From CAZHMN01 sp964533705 (GTDB taxonomy: Bacteria > Electryoneota > B3-LCP): 24,081 nucleotides of DNA. The stretch spans positions 1 through 24,081 of the forward strand of contig CAZHMN010000044.1 of NCBI GenBank assembly GCA_964533705.1, written 5' to 3'. Positions 6,581-14,225 of this stretch are shown one piece after another (positions within the stretch are counted from its first letter, which is position 1; each line of letters opens with the position of its first letter). Below the pieces are notes generated by a model. It searched no databases and was not told the DNA's origin. It saw nothing but the letters and a program-made list of their open reading frames with translations. Position numbers and translations under genes: made by a program.

Positions 6581-8443
6581 TCAGTTACGGCGCATCATCA
6601 CCATGAGAACGGCGACGTCCGAAACCCGTACACCCGGAATCCGGGATGCCTGACCCAGTGTGGCCGGTCTGACTTTATCCAGCACGTTTCTGGCTTCAGC
6701 GGAAAGGGCCTTCAGCGACCGGAAATCTAAGCTTTCCGGAAGGCGGTGCGCCTCCATTCTGCGGAAAGCATCCACCTGAGCTTGCTGGCGCGCTAAATAG
6801 CCGTTGTACTTGATCTCGAGTTCGGCCTGGAAGGCGGCCTCCCGCTGATCCAAAATTAAATCCGCCAGCTCCGGAGGTAGTTTATTCCCTTCGACCAGAT
6901 CGCCAAGTTTAACTTCGGGCCGGCGCAATAGCATTGCCGCCGACATGCGACGCCCATCTATCCATACTTTGGCTGAATTTAAGCTCTTTCGAATCTCCAG
7001 CTTCTTGTTCAAACTCTCCTCAATGTCAGACAGCACCTCATCGTCCTGCAAACCAATTTCGCGGGCGATGGGCAACAACCGCTGCCGGGCGTTGTCCTGG
7101 CGCAGCAATAGCCGAAATTCGGCTCTTGACGTGAACATGCGGTAGGGCTCTTCGGGTACCTTGGTAATCAGATCATCAATCAGAACGCCGATATAGGCCT
7201 GATCCCGTCCCAGCACTATCGGCCCTTCCCCCCGTAGAGATCTGGCCGCGTTGACGCCGGCCATAAATCCCTGGGCGGCGGCTTCTTCATATCCCGACGT
7301 TCCGTTGATTTGGCCGGTCAAGTAGAGGCCTTTAAATCGCCGGCACTCAAGGGAAGGATAAAGCTGATCGGCGGGAAAAACGTCGTACTCGACGGCGTAT
7401 CCCGGCCGATTCATTTTCACCTCCTGCAATCCCGGAATAGTCTTCAAAGCTTCGTACTGGACCTCGGCCGGTAGCGAGCTGGAAAAACCATTGATGTAGT
7501 ACTCATCCGTATTCAAACCCTCCGGCTCCAGGAAGAGTTGATGGCGTTCCCGATCGGCAAACCGCACGATTTTGTCTTCGATTGAGGGGCAGTAGCGCGG
7601 CCCAGTACCTTTAATCCGGCCGGTATAGAGTGGAGAACGATCCAATGCGCAACGCAAAATATCGTGCGTTTTAGGATTTGAATAGGTCAGATAACAGGGT
7701 AGCTGCGGCAGGCGGCTGGATGGAGGAGGATATGAAAACCAGACCGGTTCAGGATCGCCGTCCTGGCGTTCCATAGCGCTGAAATCTATGCTCCTGCCGT
7801 CCAGTCGAGGCGGTGTCCCGGTTTTGAAACGCAGCCGCCGAAGGCCTAATTCAGCCAGCCTATCCGAAAGACCGATGGATGGTTCTTCGCCGATGCGCCC
7901 CGCCGGTTTCGACCAGTCGCCGATGTGAATAAGCCCGTTCCAGAAGGTCCCCCCGCAGAGAATAACCCGGCCGCCGAGAATCTCTTCACCCTCTCGAGTT
8001 CGAACACCCTCCACCCTATCCCCGAATATGATGAGATCCACGACCTCGCCTTGCACAATATCCAAATTGGGGGTTTTTCCCAAAATTTCCCGCATAAACT
8101 CGGTGTACAAGCTGCGGTCGCATTGGGCTCGCGGCGACCAAACCGCAGGGCCTTTGGAGCGATTCAGCATGCGGGTTTGGATGGCGGCTCGATCGGTAAC
8201 GACGCCAATGACGCCTCCCAGGGCGTCGATCTCACGAATCAAATGCCCCTTCGCCAATCCGCCCATCGCCGGATTGCAGGACATGCGCGCCAGCTGCTCG
8301 GGATCCTGGGTTACAAGAGCGGTTGACAGACCCAACCGCGCACAGACTGATGCTGCTTCGCAGCCGGCGTGTCCTCCACCAACGACGATCACATCATACG
8401 TCTGATTCAGATTCATTTGGCCAATAACTGCCACTTCACCCAT
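6581..8443 (-). CDS. mnmG: tRNA uridine-5-carboxymethylaminomethyl modification enzyme MnmG
   Basis: A 620-residue FAD protein (GidA) that with MnmE builds the (carboxymethyl)aminomethyl group on U34 of certain tRNAs. The dinucleotide-binding motif is DVIVVGGGHAGCEAA at the N-terminus. SCNPAMGGLAKGHLIREIDA, the catalytic-cysteine segment LTGQINGTSGYEEAAAQGFM and the C-terminal helical MnmE-interacting region (ending IPGVRVSDVAVLMVMMRR) are all present. The length is normal. The start could also be the ATG at 8416, closer to the FAD motif; neither has a good Shine-Dalgarno. It follows mnmE by 56 bp, and that gap holds a perfect parS site. Confidence 0.97.
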   Translation of the reverse strand: MGEVAVIGQMNLNQTYDVIVVGGGHAGCEAASVCARLGLSTALVTQDPEQLARMSCNPAMGGLAKGHLIREIDALGGVIGVVTDRAAIQTRMLNRSKGPAVWSPRAQCDRSLYTEFMREILGKTPNLDIVQGEVVDLIIFGDRVEGVRTREGEEILGGRVILCGGTFWNGLIHIGDWSKPAGRIGEEPSIGLSDRLAELGLRRLRFKTGTPPRLDGRSIDFSAMERQDGDPEPVWFSYPPPSSRLPQLPCYLTYSNPKTHDILRCALDRSPLYTGRIKGTGPRYCPSIEDKIVRFADRERHQLFLEPEGLNTDEYYINGFSSSLPAEVQYEALKTIPGLQEVKMNRPGYAVEYDVFPADQLYPSLECRRFKGLYLTGQINGTSGYEEAAAQGFMAGVNAARSLRGEGPIVLGRDQAYIGVLIDDLITKVPEEPYRMFTSRAEFRLLLRQDNARQRLLPIAREIGLQDDEVLSDIEESLNKKLEIRKSLNSAKVWIDGRRMSAAMLLRRPEVKLGDLVEGNKLPPELADLILDQREAAFQAELEIKYNGYLARQQAQVDAFRRMEAHRLPESLDFRSLKALSAEARNVLDKVRPATLGQASRIPGVRVSDVAVLMVMMRRN

Positions 8444-8458
8444 CCCTAAGCTACAAAA

Positions 8459-8474
8459 TGTTTCACGTGAAACA
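8459..8474. promoter_or_regulatory. parS: parS centromere site (perfect ParB palindrome)
   Basis: The 16 bases TGTTTCACGTGAAACA form a perfect palindrome and match the bacterial parS consensus exactly. The site lies in the 56-bp gap between mnmE and mnmG, 15 bp before the mnmG start and about 4 kb from dnaA. parS sites cluster near origins and nucleate ParB spreading for chromosome segregation. No parA or parB gene is in the window, so the partner proteins must be encoded elsewhere. Confidence 0.9.
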
Positions 8475-8499
8475 CTCCAATCGCGTTTACCCTCTTTCT

Positions 8500-9906
8500 T
8501 TATTTCCCAATGCAGAAATCGGAGAAGACCCGGTTTAGCACGTCATCAGGGGTGATATCGCCGATTATTTCGCCTAAATGGGCGGCGGCTTCACTCAGGT
8601 CTATGGCCAGAAGTTCATCCCCGGCGCCCTCTTTTAGAATCCGCTTGGCATTCCCCAGCGATTTTAATCCCCCACGCACCGCCTCTAAGTGCCTCTCACG
8701 GGTCAGCACCCCTTCTTCCAATTTTGTTTCATCACTTGGTGTGAGGGCTCCGAGAACTGCCTCCCTGACCTCGTCAACACCTACCCCATGCTTTGCGGAT
8801 ATTTTTAAATAACAATTATTTACCTCGGCGTTTCCGTCAGCGATTAGATCGGCCTTGTTCCCCACGGTTATCATTCTGCCGCCGAATTCTGTGGGTGGAT
8901 ATTCAGGCCTGGTTTCGGATAAATCCATCACCCAGATGACGATGTCGGCCTCTTTTGTGATTCGTCTGGAGCGCGCCACAGCCTTCTCGTCCGGGCCGGT
9001 GAATCTTTCGGCCTGGCCGGCCGTATCAATCAGCCGAATGGACCATCCCCCCCACTGAACCAAAGCCTCAACCGCATCCCGCGTGGTGCCGGGCGTTTCG
9101 TCAATGATGGCGCGATCTTCACCCAATAAAGCATTGAATAATGTAGATTTACCAACATTGGGCGCGCCGGCGATCACGACCGTGGCGCCTTCGCGCGCCA
9201 GGCGCCCCCGTTTAAAACTCTCTTCCAGGCTTAGCAGTTCACTGGTTATTTCATCCAAGCTGACTGACAGCTCTCCCCGATCCACAACCGGCAAGTCTTG
9301 CTCTGAAAAATCTATCTCGAGCTCCACCATTGAACAGATCTGAATCAAGCGTTCACGAATTTTGGATATGCGCTGCGAGAGCGCGCCTTCCCGCTGTAGC
9401 ACGGCGACCCGGTGTGCCGCCGCGCTTTCAGCGGCAACTAGATCGGCGACGGCTTCCGCTTGAGCCAGATCCATCCTTCCATTTAAAAAAGCGCGCAGAG
9501 TGAATTCTCCGGGTTCAGCAACACGAGCACCACTTTTACATAATCTTTCCATAGTTTGTGCGGCGATATAGATTCCGCCGTGTAGAAAGAACTCGACCAA
9601 ATCCTCGCCCGTATAACTGTTCGGATTGCGGAAAATAGCACAAAGAGCCCGATCCAAAAGATGACCGTCCTCCTGCAGCACGTCCACTAAATGCAGACGG
9701 TGGGATTCCCAGCTTCTAAATTTTTTCGGATATTTTACCAGCCCTGCGGCGACGTTAATGGCGTTCTCGCCGCTGATTCTGACAATGGCGATGGCTCCCC
9801 TGCCTTTCGGCGTAGCCAGCGCTGCAATCGTATCAGTGGATTTATTCCTGATCTGGTTCACAATCTCATGCTTTTCCGCAGAATTGGGCTTGATATTCAA
9901 CTTCAT
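8500..9906 (-). CDS. mnmE: tRNA modification GTPase MnmE
   Basis: A GTPase (TrmE) that partners MnmG in wobble-uridine modification. The N-terminal formyl-THF-binding domain begins DTIAALATPKGRGAIAIVRISG. The inserted G domain has GAPNVGKST (G1), a TPGTTRD switch, DTAGQ (G3) and NKAD (G4). The protein ends FCIGK, with the conserved catalytic-site Cys. ATG 9906 (468 residues) is chosen because the next upstream ATG (9930) lies in the loop of the yidC terminator. A GTG slightly further in would also suit the family length. No jag/khg gene lies between yidC and mnmE, unlike many bacteria. Confidence 0.95.
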   Translation of the reverse strand: MKLNIKPNSAEKHEIVNQIRNKSTDTIAALATPKGRGAIAIVRISGENAINVAAGLVKYPKKFRSWESHRLHLVDVLQEDGHLLDRALCAIFRNPNSYTGEDLVEFFLHGGIYIAAQTMERLCKSGARVAEPGEFTLRAFLNGRMDLAQAEAVADLVAAESAAAHRVAVLQREGALSQRISKIRERLIQICSMVELEIDFSEQDLPVVDRGELSVSLDEITSELLSLEESFKRGRLAREGATVVIAGAPNVGKSTLFNALLGEDRAIIDETPGTTRDAVEALVQWGGWSIRLIDTAGQAERFTGPDEKAVARSRRITKEADIVIWVMDLSETRPEYPPTEFGGRMITVGNKADLIADGNAEVNNCYLKISAKHGVGVDEVREAVLGALTPSDETKLEEGVLTRERHLEAVRGGLKSLGNAKRILKEGAGDELLAIDLSEAAAHLGEIIGDITPDDVLNRVFSDFCIGK

Positions 9907-9915
9907 CGCATCAAT

Positions 9916-9938
9916 AAAAAACCCCGCCATCCAGCGGG
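9916..9938 (-). terminator. Rho-independent terminator after yidC
   Basis: On the minus strand CCCGC and GCGGG form a 5-bp G+C stem around a 6-nt loop, followed by G and TTTTTT. It lies 25 bp beyond the yidC stop and ends 10 bp before the preferred mnmE start, so it may cut mnmE expression from the rpmH-yidC transcript or act as an attenuator. Confidence 0.6.
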
Positions 9939-9963
9939 ATATTTGGGGATTCTGGTTCCCGGA

Positions 9964-11679
9964 TTACGCCTTGCTGGGTTTGGCGCCGGGGATCACCCCC
10001 TTCTGTTTCAGCCATGTTTGCTGGAGGTAGGTCCAGAGGTTGAAGAGTGCGTAATACAGAGATAGCCCGGATGGGAAATTATTAAATATCAACACCATAA
10101 AGATGGGCATCATGTACATGGTGGCCTTCTGCTTGGGGTCGGTGATCATCACCTTACTCATCAGCAATTGGGTTACGCCCATAAAGATAGGCAGTAAGGC
10201 GATATGCGCACCGTATAACGGCAAACTGAAGGGCAGATGCGCCACCACGTCCGGCATGGAGAGGTCCTTGATCCATAATATAAAGGGGGCTTTGCGCAAC
10301 TCAATCGTGGATCGGAAGATGATAAATAGAGCGTAGAGTAAGGGCATCTGCAGCAGGGTCGGCCAACAACTCGAGAACGGATTGACGCCTTCTTCCTTGT
10401 AAAGCTGCATCATCGCCTTGTTGATCTTCTCCGGATTACCCTTGTATTTCTCCTGGAGTTCTTTTATCTTCGGCTGGACGGCTGACATGCGACTCATAGA
10501 ACGCGTGGACTTATAAGTCAGCGGCCACACGACGATCTTTACGAGAACCGAAAAGAGAATTAATACCAAACCATAATTAGGAATAAAACTATGCAACGAT
10601 CGCAACGCCCATAAGACCAGCTTGCTGAACGGCTCGATCACTTTCCACCCCCAGTTCATGGTTGATTCCAAGGTGGGGTGGACCCGGGTAATTAGTTTTT
10701 GATCGAGAGGCCCGCAATACACGGTAAAGTCGGCGATTTCCCGATCCAGCCTCCCGCTCATGTTCAAAGCCGCACGAAATACCTTGGGGCGGAATTTACC
10801 CATCATGGGCTGGGCGTCCATACCGAATTGAACGCCTTCCCCGGGCCTCGTGACCGGCAATATCGCCACCTCGAAATACTTGTTGCGCAGGGCGATCCAT
10901 TCCGTCGTGCCGTTGGCCCGCCCCGAAATATCCTTATCGCCTTTCCCTTTGAAAGTCTCTAACTCGCCACCCATATAGGCATAGGCTTTGGCGTAGTAAA
11001 TATCTTGAGCGGTATCCGGTTCGGTAATCGCTAATCCGCTGCCCCAGTGGACTTCGTAAAATGGATCCAGATCCTCAATGCCACCGGCTTCCAGCCGCAT
11101 CCTAAAAGGGTATTCATCCCCGCGAAAAGTCAGCGTCTTCTGCAGCCATCCACCGCCGGGATCCTCGGCTCTCAAAACGAGTCGCCCCTCACCTTCAGCC
11201 GGTATGAAAAGCTGCTTTTTGTCGGGTTTGAAGCGAACGTTCCGCATATCCAGCAGATGGCCGTTGCGGTAGAGCGTGAGGTTCAGGTTCTCCCTGGATT
11301 CCGGGCGAATCAACTGGACCTTGCCATCATCCTGACCCTCATATTCGAGGAGCCGGCATTTGACCATCACCCCGCCCCTGGTGGAAAAGACCATTTCATA
11401 AAACGGGGTTGTTACGGTGACGAATTCGGGATTTTCTTCCAGGAAAAAATCACCGGATTCGGGGCGTACTTCTGCAGTCTCTGCTTCAAGCGTATCAACC
11501 TGTTTTTCAATGGTTTCAGACTGAAGTGGCGTTCCAAGAGTATCACTTGAGGGCTGTTCCAACTGCTCCGTTTCCAGCTGAGGCTTCTGCTCAGGCGGAA
11601 GAACCGCCTTGTAATAATAGGGCAGCAGGATGATAACCAGGACGATAAGGCCGAAGGCCAGGGCAGTCCTCTTATCCAT
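9964..11679 (-). CDS. yidC: Membrane protein insertase YidC
   Basis: A 571-residue inner-membrane insertase (YidC/Oxa1/Alb3) that inserts and folds membrane proteins with or without SecYEG. An N-terminal anchor (about residues 7-25) is followed by an acidic linker and a ~250-residue periplasmic beta domain, the arrangement of diderm bacteria. The C-terminal five-helix core begins near FSKLVLWALRSLHSFIPNYG. It contains the conserved hydrophilic-groove Arg in KSTRSMSRM and the segment PKIKELQEKYKGNPEKINKAM. It starts 2 bp after the yidD stop, in the usual rpmH-rnpA-yidD-yidC order. Confidence 0.96.
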   Translation of the reverse strand: MDKRTALAFGLIVLVIILLPYYYKAVLPPEQKPQLETEQLEQPSSDTLGTPLQSETIEKQVDTLEAETAEVRPESGDFFLEENPEFVTVTTPFYEMVFSTRGGVMVKCRLLEYEGQDDGKVQLIRPESRENLNLTLYRNGHLLDMRNVRFKPDKKQLFIPAEGEGRLVLRAEDPGGGWLQKTLTFRGDEYPFRMRLEAGGIEDLDPFYEVHWGSGLAITEPDTAQDIYYAKAYAYMGGELETFKGKGDKDISGRANGTTEWIALRNKYFEVAILPVTRPGEGVQFGMDAQPMMGKFRPKVFRAALNMSGRLDREIADFTVYCGPLDQKLITRVHPTLESTMNWGWKVIEPFSKLVLWALRSLHSFIPNYGLVLILFSVLVKIVVWPLTYKSTRSMSRMSAVQPKIKELQEKYKGNPEKINKAMMQLYKEEGVNPFSSCWPTLLQMPLLYALFIIFRSTIELRKAPFILWIKDLSMPDVVAHLPFSLPLYGAHIALLPIFMGVTQLLMSKVMITDPKQKATMYMMPIFMVLIFNNFPSGLSLYYALFNLWTYLQQTWLKQKGVIPGAKPSKA

Positions 11680-11681
11680 AG

Positions 11682-11903
11682 TTAAGGCTCGTCAACTCCA
11701 CCGTGATTAAATGGATTACAGCGGACCAGGCGCCATAAGGCCATGGTACCGCCTTTTATCAGACCATGCTTTTTTAAGGCCAGACGCGCATACGTCGAAC
11801 AGGAGGGGTAGAAACGACACTGCCCCCCAAAACTGACGCCGATGGTCATTCGATACAGATCAAGGACGCCGATGGCGATCCTCGACGGCGTTTTGGTAAG
11901 CAT
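11682..11903 (-). CDS. yidD: Membrane protein insertion efficiency factor YidD
   Basis: A 73-residue small membrane-associated protein (DUF37/haemolytic domain) thought to help YidC-dependent insertion. It carries the family core CRFYPSCSTYARLALKKHG and ends RLVRCNPFNHGGVDEP, with the conserved Cys residues. ATG 11903 gives a normal family length; an in-frame start at 11975 would add 24 atypical residues. The start lies inside the 3' end of rnpA (44-bp overlap in another frame), a common arrangement. Confidence 0.92.
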   Translation of the reverse strand: MLTKTPSRIAIGVLDLYRMTIGVSFGGQCRFYPSCSTYARLALKKHGLIKGGTMALWRLVRCNPFNHGGVDEP

Positions 11904-12209
11904 GAAGAAATTCTTCTTCAACTTGTTTGTAATTCTGCGCCTCGCTTGTGAACCGAATGATGATGCAACCTGCAATTTTTAGGTCCACCCTGTTTTTTCT
12001 AAAAGCCTCTTTAGCCCAGCGTTTATGCTTGTTGCGCAGACATGCTGAACCGAGTTTTTTGCCGACCATTACGGCGAATTTCCACTGATCCCCTGGCAAA
12101 AAAAAAGAGTCAGCGAATTTTTCCGCGCCCGCCTGCCTTGGCGTAGAACACGCAGTATTTCCTTGCTACGCCGCAGCCGCATCCAAGATGGAAAGCTCTC
12201 ACGCTTCAT
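11860..12209 (-). CDS. rnpA: Ribonuclease P protein component, split by a one-base frameshift
   Basis: Protein subunit of RNase P, which matures tRNA 5' ends. From ATG 12209 the frame reads MKRESFPSWMRLRRSKEILR and onward to SLTLFF. A run of nine T (12098-12106, minus strand) then shifts it to a stop ten codons later. One extra T restores a 116-residue RnpA continuing LPGDQWKFAVMVGKKLGSA and the RNP-binding RNKHKRWAKEAFR signature. Without the fix, only the downstream part could start (TTG at 12099), lacking the N-terminal third. The ATG overlaps the rpmH stop by 11 bp. RnpA is normally essential, so a sequencing error in the homopolymer or transcriptional slippage is more likely than a dead gene. 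Confidence 0.88.
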
Positions 12210-12345
12210 CGGAAACAGTCAGTCTTTTCCGTCCTTTACGCCGCCTCCTGCTGAGGACCTGGCGCCCATTTGCTGTGGCCATGCGGTAACGGAATCCGTG
12301 TTTATTCAAACGCTTACGTCGGCTGGGTTGGTAAGTTCTCTTCAT
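12199..12345 (-). CDS. rpmH: 50S ribosomal protein L34
   Basis: A 48-residue highly basic ribosomal protein, read directly on the minus strand: it begins MKRTYQPSRRKRLNKHGFRY and ends with the family signature RRRKGRKRLTVSDEA. Both ends match L34 well. It heads the rpmH-rnpA-yidD-yidC unit and overlaps rnpA by 11 bp. The promoter at 12375-12403 lies just upstream. Confidence 0.96.
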   Translation of the reverse strand: MKRTYQPSRRKRLNKHGFRYRMATANGRQVLSRRRRKGRKRLTVSDEA

Positions 12346-12374
12346 CTGTCCACTTTCTTTTAAATAAACTATAA

Positions 12375-12403
12375 AATATAATAATTTTACACCCCTTGAT
12401 CAA
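12375..12403 (-). promoter_or_regulatory. Sigma70-type promoter of rpmH operon
   Basis: On the minus strand TTGATC (12403-12398) and TATATT (12380-12375) are spaced by 17 bp, 29 bp before the rpmH start. The surrounding DNA is A+T-rich. Confidence 0.6.
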
Positions 12404-12484
12404 GAAGCTTTTTAGCAAATCCTATTTGCAGAGGGCTCTCTATTTTCGGTGTAGCGTACTTTTAACTAACCGTCAGATTTTTAC

Positions 12485-12513
12485 TTGACTTTTAAATCGA
12501 TTTTATCTATATT
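12485..12513 (+). promoter_or_regulatory. Sigma70-type promoter of dnaA
   Basis: TTGACT (12485-12490) and TATATT (12508-12513) are spaced by exactly 17 bp, 57 bp before the dnaA ATG. It faces away from the rpmH promoter across an A+T-rich 225-bp spacer. No clear DnaA box is seen next to it. Confidence 0.65.
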
Positions 12514-12541
12514 CTTCAAGGTGCAAGCTATAAGCTTGAAG
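12514..12541. promoter_or_regulatory. Nested palindrome at the dnaA transcription start
   Basis: Directly after the -10, CTTCAAG (12514-12520) pairs with CTTGAAG (12535-12541). Inside it CAAGCT (12524-12529) pairs with AGCTTG (12533-12538) around ATA. The two pairings partly exclude each other. The position at the likely start site suggests an operator or a 5'-UTR hairpin controlling dnaA. Confidence 0.4.
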
Positions 12542-12570
12542 ACTTTTATTTTACTATATTACAGAGATTT

Positions 12571-13923
12571 ATGACCGCTGATCATCATGAAATCTGGTCG
12601 CAGGTTCTGAAAAACGTCGAGGAACGGATTCCCCGGGAGAGTTTCCTCACCTGGTTTGGACCTTTAAAACTCCTTGAGGCCAGCAATGGCGTTCTCAATA
12701 TCGGAGTCCCCAACCAATTTTTCTATGAATTCCTTGAAACCCATTACCGGAGACAGATTTCTGCAGCTTTAGAAGAGGTCGCCAGTGGGGATTACCGCAT
12801 TCAGTACCAGATTATTCAGGATCGAGAAACTGAAGAACCTGCGATTGAATCGAAATCTTCACAACCCTTTCCTTCTTTGGCCAAAGGCTATGACGAGCGA
12901 ACTCGGCTGAATCCCCGATACACGTTTGAAAACTTCATCGAAGGCGATGGAAACTCCTTCGCCAAGGCTGCGGCCTTAGCGGTTGCCGAAGCACCGGGGA
13001 AAACGCCTTTCAATCCACTTTTTATTTACGGCCTAACCGGATTGGGAAAAACCCACTTACTGCAGGCGGTGGGTAACTTTTCGCTGGCCAACAACCGAAC
13101 GGGGCGCATCCTGTTCGTTACCAGCGAAAAGTTCATGAACGATTTTATCTTTTCAATCAAAGCCTATAAGACAACTGACTTCTCACGCTTTTACCGTTCC
13201 GTTGACCTTTTCCTGCTGGATGATGTCCAGTTTTTCCAGGGAAAAGAGAGAACTCAGCTCGAGTTTTTCCATACTTTCAATTCACTCTACCAGGCGGGAA
13301 AGCAGATCGTATTGACCTCTGATCGTCCGCCCAAGGAATTGGACGATTTTGACAAGCGCTTGATCGGTCGCATTGGATGGGGACTGGTTACGGACATTCA
13401 ACCGCCCGATTACGAAACCCGCCTGGCCATTCTACAGAGGCGAGCGGACAGTGAAGGCATCTCTCTACCCGAAGACGTCAGCGAATTTCTGGCAATTACA
13501 TTCAAGGATAATATTCGTGAACTGGAAAGTGCTTTGATAACGCTGGTCGCCCACTGTTCCATCGCCGGAATTGACTTGACCTTGCAGTTGGCCAGAAACG
13601 TTCTCCGGGATCAGATTCAGTCCCCGACCGTCAACATCAGCATCGAAAACATTCAAGAGAAGGTCGCAGAATATTTCAAAATTCACACCGACTCATTAAT
13701 CGCGCGTAGTCGCAAAAAAGAGGTGGCCAAAGCGAGGCAAATCGCCATGTATCTCTGCACTGAGCTAACCAACAATTCTCTTCAGAGCATCGGTCTCCAC
13801 TTCGGCAACCGGGATCACTCTACCGTCATCCACGCCAGGAACATCATCAGCAAAGATATCTCCACCAACCCGGACGTAGCGAAGGAAATCAAGGAGCTGC
13901 GGGATAGGATTTCATTACGCTGA
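12571..13923 (+). CDS. dnaA: Chromosomal replication initiator DnaA
   Basis: A 450-residue AAA+ initiator that binds DnaA boxes and opens oriC. Domain I (about 1-75) is the DnaB-interaction domain; a short linker follows. Domain III starts at PRYTFENFIEGDGN. Walker A is GLTGLGKTH (residues 154-162) and Walker B is LFLLDDVQFF. The arginine-finger region reads RLIGRIGWGL instead of the usual RLxSRFxWGL, keeping the Arg residues. Domain IV ends with the signature FGNRDHSTVIHA, which reads DnaA boxes. The length is typical. No strong Shine-Dalgarno precedes ATG 12571. It heads the + strand replication cluster. Confidence 0.98.
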   Translation: MTADHHEIWSQVLKNVEERIPRESFLTWFGPLKLLEASNGVLNIGVPNQFFYEFLETHYRRQISAALEEVASGDYRIQYQIIQDRETEEPAIESKSSQPFPSLAKGYDERTRLNPRYTFENFIEGDGNSFAKAAALAVAEAPGKTPFNPLFIYGLTGLGKTHLLQAVGNFSLANNRTGRILFVTSEKFMNDFIFSIKAYKTTDFSRFYRSVDLFLLDDVQFFQGKERTQLEFFHTFNSLYQAGKQIVLTSDRPPKELDDFDKRLIGRIGWGLVTDIQPPDYETRLAILQRRADSEGISLPEDVSEFLAITFKDNIRELESALITLVAHCSIAGIDLTLQLARNVLRDQIQSPTVNISIENIQEKVAEYFKIHTDSLIARSRKKEVAKARQIAMYLCTELTNNSLQSIGLHFGNRDHSTVIHARNIISKDISTNPDVAKEIKELRDRISLR

Positions 13924-14225
13924 TGAATCAATAATCTGTTGATATGATCTTGACGAAATGTGAGTAAATTTATTAAATCGCACCTGTGAGGTTCATCCAA
14001 CCGGGTTTTGTCAGGAGATCTCGAGTCTATGAACATTTTCACCCACACCCGGTAACAAAAAACTAACATCTTGCCAACATCATAGCTGTTCAGGATGAAT
14101 TTTGTTTAACCCCCGCATCCACCTATTCACACAACCTACGACGACGGTTATAGTCTTTATTTAAAAATAATTTATCGTAATAATAAGTGTTTGCAACTTA
14201 CACAAGGCAACCGCAGGAGCCGAGC
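13924..14225. other. Candidate oriC in the dnaA-dnaN spacer
   Basis: A 302-bp gene-free stretch in the place where many bacteria keep oriC. It has a strongly A+T-rich segment at about 14150-14188, suitable as an unwinding element. Two one-mismatch DnaA boxes are visible: TTACTCACA (minus strand, 13967-13959) and CTATTCACA (+, 14123-14131). No exact box is present and none clusters, so evidence is modest. The spacer must also carry the dnaN promoter, which I could not place. Confidence 0.4.

Noticed and set aside
12163..12363. Open frame on the + strand opposite rpmH/rnpA
   Set aside because: It is antisense to the certain rpmH gene and has no known homology.
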